From Anisus vortex (Eukaryota; Mollusca; Gastropoda; Planorbidae), in NCBI GenBank assembly GCA_949126835.1, contig OX421497.1, positions 20,908,409-20,972,408 on the forward strand: a stretch of DNA of 64,000 nt, read 5' to 3'. The notes beneath the pieces were generated by a model. It was not told where the DNA came from. It did not search any database and saw only the letters and a list, made by a program, of their open reading frames with translations. Each line of letters starts with the position of its first letter. The first letter of the stretch is position 1. Shown piece by piece: positions 46,060 through 55,536 of this stretch. Made by a program: the position numbers and the translations under genes.

Positions 46060-47424
46060 TTGTCAGTTGATCAAGCTAATGAAATACGCGCTTTACTGAA
46101 TGACTTCTCTACTCTCTTAAGTGATGTACCACGCAGGACACACTTATTCAAGCATGACATTAATGTAGGTTCTGAAGAGGCAATAAGGCAACATCCTTAT
46201 CGAGTAAATCCCCAGCAACTAAAGGTAATTCGCGAGGAGGTAAAGTATATGCTAGACAATCACATGATCGAACATAGCGACAGCGAATGGGCGTCCCCTG
46301 TTCTGTTAGTTCCCAAAATGGACGGTACCCTCCGTGTCTGCACGGACTATAGAAAGTTAAATTCCATTGTCAGATCAGACTCGTATCCAATACCGCGTAT
46401 AGATGATTTGATTGACAGGGTGGGTAACTCAAACTTTGTTACTAAGATTGATCTGTTATCCGCATATTTCCAGATTCCTTTAACTGCCAGGGCACAGGAT
46501 ATCTCATCTTTTATAACACCCGATGGCCTATACAAATACAAGGTTATGCCATTTGGCTTGAAGACTGCTCCGGCAGCCTTCCAGAAGTTAATTAATACTA
46601 TTACTAGGGAGGTCAAGGACTGCGACGCATATCTAGATGACATCATAGTATATAGTAGGGATTTTGTTAGCCACATTGCACAGTTGAGAGAACTTTTTAC
46701 AAGGCTAGATAATGCGAACCTAACCATTAATCTTGCCAAATGTCAGGTTGGCCATGCTACCATTGAGTTCTTGGGTCATATAGTTGGAGGAGGGCAGGTG
46801 AAGCCTATTGACGCAAAGGTTAAGGCTACCCTGAAGGTACCGATACCCCAGAAGCAGAAACAGATTAGGAGGTTTTTGGGAATGGCAGGGTTCTATAGGA
46901 AGTTCTGTGAAAACTTCTCTGTAATCGCGGCTCCGCTCACTGAACTTCTTAAAAAGAACACAAAATACGTATGGTCCGAACAGTGTAATTCGGCATTTGA
47001 GGCACTAAAAACCGTCTTGTCTAGCGCACCAGTGTTAGTTACCCCTGACTTTAATAAGCAATTCCGAATATACGTAGACGCCTGTGACACAGGTATGGGA
47101 TCTGTTATCTGTCAGATATGTGATTTAGAACACCCCATCTGTTATCACTCACAGAAATTTAATAAGCATGAACGGGTCTATAGTACGGTTGAAAAGGAAC
47201 TTTTAGGAATTTTGATCTCACTGAAACACTTTGACTTTTACTTGAATGGGTCCAGTTTTCCCATAATAGTCAATACTGATCATAACCCACTAACTTTCCT
47301 GGCCAGGGTAAAGCAGAACCAACGACTGCTTATGTGGCAATTATTCTTACAGTCATACAATTTGACAATCCAACACGTAAAGGGTGTTGAAAATGTTCTT
47401 GCCGACACCCTCAGCCGACTGTAG
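46060..47424 (+). pseudogene. Gypsy reverse transcriptase and RNase H
   Basis: The open frame extends a little upstream of 46060 (no ATG is needed inside a polyprotein). RT shows EWASPVLLVPKMDGTLRVC, TDYRKLNS, KIDLLSAYFQIPL (motif A), YKVMPFGLKTAPAAFQKL (motif B) and AYLDDIIVYS (motif C, catalytic DD at about 46637). RNase H follows with RIYVDACDTGMGSVI, STVEKELLGI, VNTDHNPLTFL and ENVLADTLSRL, which ends the frame at 47424. The motifs are those of Ty3/gypsy, not copia. RT and RNase H convert the RNA into double-stranded DNA. This segment itself has no stop. Confidence 0.85.
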
Positions 47425-49342
47425 ATGCCTTCTTGATATGATTTTTGTTTCTATTTTGCATGTTGGATTAAAAAAGAAAATATATCTTAAAAACAATTGT
47501 GTTTTCCCCAAAACCCCATGTATATAATACAATCTATTGAGATGTACTTTTATACACTGCACACTTATACTCTGCTAATGTACAAGAGAAAAGTATCATA
47601 ACAATTTGCAACACAAAAACTAACACGCATTAATTCAATGAGTAATATACATTTTAATTGCATTGATTATTATTATGATTTTTTTGTAAAAAATTTTCCC
47701 TTATGGCGTTTTTATATGTTTGTCTGTATTGTCTGTGCTTATGACAACTGACAACTATGACTACTGTGAGGTGTTTTCTTTCGGTAAGTGATAAAAAAAA
47801 CATGGTGAGTTAGTCAACAATACAAAATCTTGATAGGTTTATATTTTGTTGGGTAAAAAAAAAGCTCAATGTATACACTTAAAATTAAAAAGAGGTAGCT
47901 TGTACTAAAAAAGGTCAATGCGTACGCATCTTTAGAAAAATAATATAACTGAGAAAAGCATCTTTGAACTTAAAAACCTTTAAATCAAAAGAACTTAACA
48001 TTTTAACATGTTTTGTAAATAAAGTGATTCTATTAAAGAGATGAATGCTATGATTAAAGTTTTAAATAAAAGTTAAACATTGAATTAAAAATCTTGTAAG
48101 CAATGGAAGGACTTAATACTTGATAACTGGATTTTTTAACATGAAATGAAAGATAAGATTTAGTTACAGAGGTAAATACTCTGGAAGCATCAAGTAAAAG
48201 GTTATAATCTTAAGAAATTATACTCTTAAAATGTAAAGGTTAAGTTAAAATAAAATTTAACTAACTACGGTCACTGTGGTTTTTCTTGAAAAATTTAGGG
48301 TTAAATGAGCTGTACATTTAACTAGAGTTGTTGAATAAACGTCTCTACTGACACTAGTATTTTAGGGATAACTAATTCCGTTGTGAATAAAACCACTAAA
48401 CTTGTACTATGAAGAGCGAATAGCTAACGTCTTGCCTGGTTAAAAATAACTATTAATGTTAAATAAATGATTATTGACGTAAACTGATTCAGTATTAATA
48501 TTACTATTACAATCATTCTTAATGATCAATAAAACTATGGGTTTAAAATAATGCTTTAATATTAGAGATAAACTCTCCCACTACATCATTCATTCTTTAA
48601 AATTGTCTATAAATAAGATAGATAAGATAAAAAGAACTAAGAACTAAAATATTATTAAAATATTTGGTTGTTGCTAAGATTTTTAAAACTTGAGTAACCT
48701 AATGTAGGTAAAGTTAATACTTAAGCTGGGTAAAAATCTATGACTAGTTATTTTATATCTGTAACAAAGGATTACTAAATAACATGGTTGTTAAGGAATA
48801 CACAAATGGTAAAACAAACTATAAGGAAACACGTATGAACTTAGGTAGTAACTAAGGTTGATATAAGTAACTTATGGATAAGGTAACATACAACATCCTA
48901 GTTAACAACACATCAGTATATACTCGTTATACGAATCAGTAGAAAAACGAAAGAAGACATCACTCTTTCGTGGACTGACGTACATGCGTTCTTGTTCTTA
49001 ATTGTTTTTACTTTAATTGTGTGCCTAATGAGCACTTACTTTGTTCCTTATTGTTATATAAACACTTGTATTGTTTGTGCCTAATGTGCACTAATTTTTA
49101 TTGTTAAATGTGCCTAATGAGCACTTATTTTGTTCCTTATAAACACTTGTACTGTTTGTACCTAATGTGCACTAATTTTTATTGTTAAATGTGCCAAATG
49201 CGCACTTAAATTGTTTTATTACTTAAATTGTCTTTGGACAACTATACTGACAGTAGAACTATTATTGTTAAAAAACGTGATGGCTAAAAGAAAATTTCCC
49301 ATCACAGATGACAAATTTTCTTTTCTCTTTGTGGAAGGGAGG
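47425..49342 (+). other. Long non-coding 3' region of the gypsy element, ending in a polypurine tract
   Basis: 1.9 kb without an envelope-like frame. AT-rich, with repeated TTAAA-type words. The last 330 bp contain a stem-loop repeat (listed separately) and the polypurine tract GGAAGGGAGG at 49333-49342, which would prime plus-strand DNA synthesis directly before the LTR. Confidence 0.7.
49021..49205 (+). repeat. Five 15-nt GTGC-loop-GCAC stem-loops in the gypsy 3' region
   Basis: GTGCCTAATGAGCAC at 49021-49035 recurs at 49077-49091 (loop CTAATGT), 49110-49124 (CTAATGA), 49158-49172 (GTAC instead of GTGC) and 49191-49205 (loop CAAATGC). They belong to an 81-89 bp tandem unit starting at 49021, 49110 and 49191. 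Each can form a 4-bp stem with a 7-nt loop. Confidence 0.75.
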
Positions 49343-49950
49343 TGTTAGGTTACAGTGTATACATAGTTTAAAACACGCTTCTATTAATCCCTCGACAGAG
49401 TTTATCTTTTAAAATACTTTAATTGTCGGGACACGACTGTTTATTTTGCTTCGTTGACTTAAAATTTAATTAGGCTATAAACGCCTCACTCTTGAAACCA
49501 GTATGAACCAGTTAGGGCTAGACGCTAACGCAGAAGAATAATGCAAGCTCCTAATTGGTAGAATACTAATTAGCCTCTGACGTCACTTCGCGCCCTTAGG
49601 AGACTATATAGGTTGGACGCGCAGAATATTCTCTCTCTTTTCGCTTATGTAGCTCTGACAGAAGGACACTTGGCCTATCACACCTTTCGACACATTTGTC
49701 TTTTCACTAACACCGTTTGATTTGCAAGTTATAATAAAGTTTTCTTCATTTACATAACAGTCAAGGAGTTGGTTTTTGAATTACTATTATGGTTGAGAAA
49801 ATTTGAATAATAACAGGACAGGTTAACCAAACTTGAAAAACTGCTTCAGACTATTTATCACTCTCAGAACGAAGTGAGTTCCCGCTGGCCTTTAAAAATC
49901 AAATCCTAGTCAACCGCCAAAAGAATTCGAGTGAAAGCTACAATTTAACA
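49343..49950 (+). promoter_or_regulatory. Right LTR
   Basis: 608 bp, nearly identical to the left LTR. TATATA at about 49604-49609 and AATAAA at 49733-49738. It supplies transcript termination, and could also start transcription into the flanking unit. Confidence 0.9.
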
Positions 49951-50238
49951 ATAGATAAAACCTTCGACATGATCGAACATCTGTTATTAAAATTGGTTAA
50001 TAGCTATCAAAAAAAGCCAGAATTATTGGCGATTGTTGACGTCATAGATACTAGGGTAATGTTGAGGAACCAAGTTGATAAATTTGGATTTAAAGGCTTT
50101 TAGCTATTGCATTCTGTGAATATTTCTGAAGTGTTCAAATTTCGATGTACCGGTATTGCCCTTGCAGAGATAATCTATGGATTGAGATTTCTCAAAAGCA
50201 TAATGATTACATCATCATTATTGCTGCCTCTAATAATT

Positions 50239-50496
50239 CTCTCGGTGGTCGGGCGGCAGCGCGTTCGGCTGGCGTACCGTAGGTCCTGGGTTCAAATCCT
50301 GGTGTAGGCTAAGATTTTTTTCTGGGGTCTGGAGGGTTTCCCTGAGTCCACCCAGCTCTGATGGGTACCTGACCTTACTTGGGGTAAAGTAAAGGCTGGC
50401 CACACAATCATCTAGTATGCCATGGCCACAGAAACTGGTGAACACTACTTCACCGAACCTATAGATCAATTTGGTACGATGGGTATTTTACTTACT
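50239..50496 (+). repeat. tRNA-derived SINE, duplicate of 34224-34497
   Basis: Same boxes and body. It lacks the GGCTGTGCATAGTG segment present in the first copy (deleted after GTAAAGTAAAGGC). Confidence 0.85.
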
Positions 50497-51146
50497 TTAC
50501 AAACTATATTCAAATTATTTTATTCAAAGTAATCATTTGCAGTCGCAGCTCTGATCAGCACGGATCCCATAACATTCACTGATCTAAATACACTTTCTGC
50601 TTAGTGGCATCCCAGGAGAACCTAACGCGCACTGTAAGATGCCCATCTCGATAAACATAAGTTTCCGTTTTGTTAATTCTGTCGCCCATTGCAAGGGCCG
50701 GATTTCTGCAAGACCAGTGGTCGAGATTACCGTGCCGCACGGACATAATTCTAACACACAAGCACTTGAACAGATACATTTTGAACACCACCAGGCCTAC
50801 TCAGTCTCTGCAGTGCTGAGGATTGAGCATGTTTATTGCTTTAGAATCGACCTTGTACCGGGAAGCTAACTCAAGGCAAGCCACACACGGTCGTGGATCG
50901 ACACTATCACCAGAGACCATTGGTTATCACCTTACATGTCCTGTGGAAAAACTTTTCATGTGGTTTAATTATACAACCCTAGCCATATTATATTCCATGT
51001 TTATGTCATGACAGCTCACTCTCCCGATAAAACCAGCACTCATAGTAAATACAATGTATTAACACAACTTTACATTAGGCAGATTCACAATTGATTAGAA
51101 CAATTTGATATCATACTACAAACAACCACAAATTAAAAGAACAACA
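50497..51146. other. Unique part of the duplicated unit, second copy
   Basis: Counterpart of 34498-35205; no gene supported. Confidence 0.4.
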
Positions 51147-51561
51147 ACAAAGCACTTAGACCAAAGCAATACAAACTTTAACAAAAGCAATACACAGCAC
51201 ATAGACCAAATAAATACACCGCCCTTAAATCAAAGCAATACACTTAAACCAAAATAATACAAACTTAAACCAAAGCAATACACGCCACTTAGACCAAATC
51301 AATACACAGTACTTAGACCAAAAACAATAGCAACTTAAACCAAAGCAACAAGACACAGCCCTTAGACCAAAGCAATACAAACTTAAAAAACCAAAGCAAT
51401 ACACACCACTTAGACCAAAGCAATACAAACTTAAACCAAAGCTTTACAGCCCTTAGACAATAGCAATACAAACTTAAACCAAAGCAATACATAGATCTTA
51501 GACCAAAGCAATACAAACTTTAACAAAAGCAGTACAAACTTAAACCAAAGCAATACACAGC
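51147..51561. repeat. 24-bp satellite, second block
   Basis: Same GACCAAAGCAATACACAGC family as 35206-36195, less than half as long. Confidence 0.9.
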
Positions 51562-51569
51562 CTTTAGAC

Positions 51570-52466
51570 TAGGGATGTTATGGTTTGTTTTCAAAACCGG
51601 TTTTCGGTTCTATAACCCCCCCCCCCCCGCAATGTCAAAAGTCACAGGCCGGAAAAGACAAATGTGCGTAGTTTTGTAGGTGTATTTGAAAAATAGTTCA
51701 AACTTAATAAGTGTTTGCAGAGCATTCAAGTGGTTGATTTTTGTGAATACATTATGATTTTGTACACCTTACCATAACATTCTTTAGAACTAAAAAAAAA
51801 TCTGGGCTACCGGTAATTGATTAAAACGATAATAGCTTTCAATAGTGATAATTTGTGCACCGTGGACTTAGACTTGTAAAATAATGTATTGAATAGGATC
51901 ACGTAGCACCAATCAAAAGTTTAAAAAAATGTGTATTTAATGCTGGCGTTAATAATAAAACACAGACGCGGTGTCTAACCGAATTTTCAGGGTCACAGGA
52001 CAAAACTAGTTTGCGTCTTTCCATTGCGGACATCAAAGAGTTGTCGTCGGCATCCGTCCGTCTCGAGAGACGATATTGTAGCTTCATGGGTGAGGTATCC
52101 AACTGCACCGCTGAGAACCCGGGAGTGGCAATCCCTGCCGCACTTTAGGCACATCTAAAAGATGAGCTGACATTTGGTTTGATGTTGTTTTTATCGCAAG
52201 CCATAGTTGGTATTTGGAGAAAAAAAAAGAAACACAATAACTAAAACTAAATAGTGTTAGCAAGGCATTTCAAGAATTGTTTTGTGTGAATCCAAAATTT
52301 TTAAAAAAATATTTCCATCAGAACCAATTAAAAAAAATAAACTGTGTGCTACGTGAAGTAATGATTACCTTTCAACCAACAAACCGAAATCCGGTTTTAA
52401 AAATCAAAACCGGTTTTCAGCTTCAAAACCGGAATCCGGTATTCCGGTTTTCGTTTAACATCCCTA
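51570..52466. mobile_element. 897-bp hAT element of the TAGGGATGTT family, CTTTAGAC duplication
   Basis: Most complete copy in the window. TAGGGATGTTATGGTTTG at the left and TTTTCGTTTAACATCCCTA at the right; perfect 8-bp duplication CTTTAGAC at 51562-51569 and 52467-52474, inside the satellite. AAAACCGGTTTTCGG and CCGGAATCCGGTATTCCGG motifs lie near both ends. No transposase frame remains. Confidence 0.95.
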
Positions 52467-52543
52467 CTTTAGACCAAAGCAATACACAACCCTTAAATCA
52501 AAGCAATACAAACTTAAACCAAAGCAATACACACCCTTTAGAC

Positions 52544-53268
52544 CATAGGTTCTCAACCTTTTTCAGCTCAGCGCCGCCTTTTACAATTTTTTTCTTCACC
52601 GCCCCCCAACTTAATTTTAGCAGAAACATGTGTCAATTAAAGGGAGATAATTAACCCTTTTCGTATGAGCTAATATTTCTAATGTTTTTTTTTATATTAA
52701 ACAACTAATGATTTTAATTTATAATTTTGCAATGATAGAACTGTAAAAATGATTTGAAAATTTTATAAATATCATATAACTAAAGAATTTATATGTATAT
52801 TTACAAGCATCTCAATAACTACTCAGTTTGTACAATTACTACGTATCCATAACGCTAACTTTAAAGTAGTATTTATGTAAAAAAAATTAAAAGATGTAAA
52901 AGATATGACGGGAAAACTGAGATCAAAATTGTAATATTAGCAGATGTTAGGCAACAGTCCGTCCGGTGTACCGTATATGATAAATACAGACCCCTACTTC
53001 ATCAAAAAGTCATTGCAATTCTTTTTTGTTAATAATGTGTATGCATAATGTAGGGGGATATCAGATATTTACTAGCACTTGCGTTTACATCATATTTCAT
53101 CCAAAAACTAATCGATTCAAATAGCTGAGGTGTTAAAATTATATCAGGTACGCTTGTACCGCCCACCTGCCCTTCACGGCCCCCCAATCGCCCCCGGGAA
53201 TTTCAGCAACCCCCCAAAGCTTCTCACCGCCCCCCGGGGGGCGATAAGGCCCCCGTTGAGAACCTATG
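52544..53268. mobile_element. 725-bp hAT element with CATAGGTTCTCAACC ends, same CTTTAGAC target
   Basis: It runs from CATAGGTTCTCAACCTTTTT to CCCCGTTGAGAACCTATG. The duplication CTTTAGAC is at 52536-52543 and 53269-53276, in a different monomer of the satellite. Termini of the GGTTCTCAACC type are common in the hAT superfamily. The right end contains long C-runs (CACCGCCCCCCGG). No frame. Confidence 0.92.
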
Positions 53269-53455
53269 CTTTAGACCAAAGCAATACAAGCTTTAACAAA
53301 AGTAATACACAGTATCTTAACCAAAGCAATACAAAATTAAACCAAAGCAATACACAGCCCTTAAATCAAATCAAAACAAACTTAAACCAAAGCAATGCAC
53401 AGTACTTAGACCAAAGCAATACAAACTTAAATCAAAGCAATACAAACTGTAACCA
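53269..53455. repeat. 24-bp satellite, third block
   Basis: Continuation of the CCAAAGCAATACA satellite, ending at about 53455 with CAATACAAACTGTAACC. It resumes at 59680-59711, so the 6.2 kb in between looks inserted. Confidence 0.85.
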
Positions 53456-54250
53456 GGTAGTTGTGGATTCGACTCGGTTACACGTGTGGTGGAGGTTTCA
53501 ACTCACACCCTTGGCTTCGTTGGTCTGGAGGTATCTTTTGAAGTCGAATGGCAGCCTCTACTGTACTCTAGCAAATTTATATTTGACACCTTTCCTTAGA
53601 CGTGGCTTCGTAAACGTCTAAGTCTAACAAACAATGTCACGTTCTAACCAAACAGTAACAAACGCTGTTGTCTTGTGATAGAAAACTGTATGAATTTATT
53701 CAATGGTAGCGGAAAGTGGCTAGCAATAATAATACAATGATGAAGGTAAACTATTAGCAGATGCAGGCAATTCATCAACAAATGCAAAACTTCGTGACTA
53801 AACTGGCATATAAACTGGTGGATCAAACAATCCGGGTAGAACAATATTTACAATAGTTAGATCTGACTTCTAACTAAAATGAAAGAGTGTCTTCTTATGA
53901 GACTGGCGCTAGGACTAAATTTACAGCGAACAGTTTCAACTTATATAGCGGGAAGGAAGATGGGGAGTGTAAACTATACCAATGGTTTGACACATGGTAC
54001 TAAATTTTGAGATCAACAGGGGGATCTCACTGGTCTTAGAAAGTCGCCCAATTATGGACCATTTGCTGAAGACCAGAGCTATGCATAAAAATGTCAAGGT
54101 CCACCGTTGGCGATCAGGAAAAATGATATCAATTGGAATTACATTTCCTGAAACAGTGACACTTGAGATAAGGTAGGAAATATATGGTCATCCAGGTGGG
54201 TGGAGAAGTGGGGGGGGGCGAGAGGGCTTGATATTCACGAGACTATGTGA
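53456..54250. other. Unclassified sequence between satellite and LINE
   Basis: Holds GGTAGTTGTGGATTCGACTC and other mixed-composition sequence. No coding motif, no inverted repeat seen. It may be part of a larger insertion that also contains the LINE. Confidence 0.4.
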
Positions 54251-54650
54251 CCCTTAATGGCAATCTGGACAATGGTCGTTAAATTCGTACGCCATTCAAA
54301 GTTGGAGGGAGATGATTCCTATCTTAACAGGAGGCCCGCATGCGGGATTCCCGGGTGAAAAGGCAATGCACGATAGGACTCTGTTCCGGCTAATAACGTA
54401 GGTCCCCGGCCCTTCATGGCTGGGGAGTGTCTCCTAGCCTCCGCAGTAGAAGGTTATGGTCCAGCGCGATGGAGCTAGTTTCCAATACTGCAGCATTGCA
54501 GCCAGCTGTCCTCTGATGGCTAGCTCAGACTTTAGGAGAAAGTCGTGCTAAACGTACCTCAGCGACATTGAGGACAAACACCAGCAAACGGTTGACTTGA
54601 CCCTTTACTCTGGGTCTTGCAGGTAGTGCGGCAGAGGCATTGCCGATCGT

Positions 54651-55406
54651 TTGTTTTGCTACGTCACTTTAGCCCCACTGGGCGATCGCTCCCCCTGGAG
54701 CAGACAAAAAAACATGGCTTATACAACTGAAACGAATATTCCGAGTCTGGGTATTACTCAGTTGAGCTGCCCCGGTCACTTGCCAACTCGCGTTGGGGCA
54801 TTGACCGAAAAGTCCACGACCAACGTGAACTGTCAGTTTCCAGTCTCCATCTCGGATGGAGGAGAACCACGCGGTTCTGAAGTCTCAGGAAGTGGGACCG
54901 CTCACATGAGGGTAGAGGTATTGGCTTGTGACCCTTCTAGGGCAGGACTGCCATTGCAGGGGCCCAAGGTGCACACTATCTCTGTCCGTACGGGAAAAGC
55001 AAAGCCTGGGAATGGTGGAAACCCGGGCGCTGTTGTTGCCAAGCAGCAGTCGAAAGTCACCCTCTGCCAAGTGGAGCACAGATCCGATAAGCCCCACCTA
55101 GGAGCTTCGTGTAGCCGGACTGGAGAGGCCCGTTCGCGGGATTCCCGGGTGAAAAGGCAAGACACGATAGGACTCTGTTCCCAGGATAAGCAGAAAAGCA
55201 GCTGCCAGTTGCCAGCCAGGAAATGTAGCCGCTCTAGACGGGAGCATTCCTGGAAGACTGGAGGCCAAAGCGGCCTACGTACTGGCAGTAAAACCAGGGT
55301 GGTGGTACCCTGTGTCCCGGTGTACATGACATACATCCGGGGAATCCCACCTTGGGTGGTCAGGTCAGTCACAATAAGACCGCGTTCTGCCAATCCCCGA
55401 CGGTGA
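54651..55406 (+). CDS. Possible LINE ORF1, 251 residues, function unclear
   Basis: Open frame ahead of, and overlapping by 55 bp, the main LINE frame. It is rich in S, G, R and P with scattered cysteines but has no CCHC knuckle, RRM or coiled coil that I can recognise. DTIGLCSQDKQKSS near residue 175 mirrors NTIGLCSQRKRRK in the N-terminus of the second frame because the underlying DNA module is repeated. LINE ORF1 proteins normally bind the RNA; that role here is only an inference from position. An internal start at 54714 (MAYTTETN) is also possible. Confidence 0.4.
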   Translation: MFCYVTLAPLGDRSPWSRQKNMAYTTETNIPSLGITQLSCPGHLPTRVGALTEKSTTNVNCQFPVSISDGGEPRGSEVSGSGTAHMRVEVLACDPSRAGLPLQGPKVHTISVRTGKAKPGNGGNPGAVVAKQQSKVTLCQVEHRSDKPHLGASCSRTGEARSRDSRVKRQDTIGLCSQDKQKSSCQLPARKCSRSRREHSWKTGGQSGLRTGSKTRVVVPCVPVYMTYIRGIPPWVVRSVTIRPRSANPRR

Positions 55407-55536
55407 CTCCTGCGACTAGTGATACGGCGCACAGATCCAATAAGCCCTTAGGGGTTTCGTGTTCCCGGTTTAGGGGTGCTCGTGCGCGGGTATCCCGAGC
55501 TGAGAGGCGTAACACGATAGGACTCTGCTCCCAGCG
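55080..55536 (+). repeat. Repeated module of about 100 bp at the LINE ORF1/ORF2 junction
   Basis: 55080-55180 and 55431-55536 share GATCC(G/A)ATAAGCCC, GGTTTCGTGT-like segments, CGCGGG(A/T)(T/A)TCCCG and CACGATAGGACTCTG. A third, shorter copy lies at 54331-54390 (GCGGGATTCCCGGGTGAAAAGG, CACGATAGGACTCTGTTCC). They are direct repeats within the 5' part of the element. Confidence 0.75.

Larger units (their letters stand above)
36702..49950 (+). mobile_element. Ty3/gypsy LTR retrotransposon with integrase before RT (Gmr1-like)
   Basis: Two LTRs of 611 and 608 bp start TGTTAGG and end TTTAACA, flanked by the 4-bp duplication ATAG (36698-36701 and 49951-49954). Between them, on the plus strand, lie gag with a capsid and zinc knuckle, an aspartic protease, integrase, then reverse transcriptase and RNase H. 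Integrase before RT is the Ty1/copia order but the RT is plainly gypsy-type; this combination defines the Gmr1-like group. A polypurine tract (GGAAGGGAGG, 49333-49342) precedes the right LTR. No clear tRNA primer site was recognised after 37312, and no envelope gene is seen. By eye the LTRs differ at about a dozen positions plus a small indel, so the insertion is young. It is now inactive: gag is split by a LINE and has several frameshifts, and pol has at least two frame breaks. Without the LINE it would be about 8.9 kb. Confidence 0.9.
36499..52466. repeat. Second copy of the tandem duplication, interrupted by a gypsy element
   Basis: 36499-36701 and 49955-52466 together match 33737-36498. 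The sequence at 36699 and 49951 is continuous with the uninterrupted copy once the LTR element and one ATAG are removed. The satellite portion is shorter than in copy 1 (51147-51561), while its hAT element is longer. Confidence 0.85.

Noticed and set aside
47425..49342. Envelope gene downstream of the gypsy pol
   Set aside because: No frame of useful length, signal peptide or membrane segment; the region is AT-rich and non-coding.
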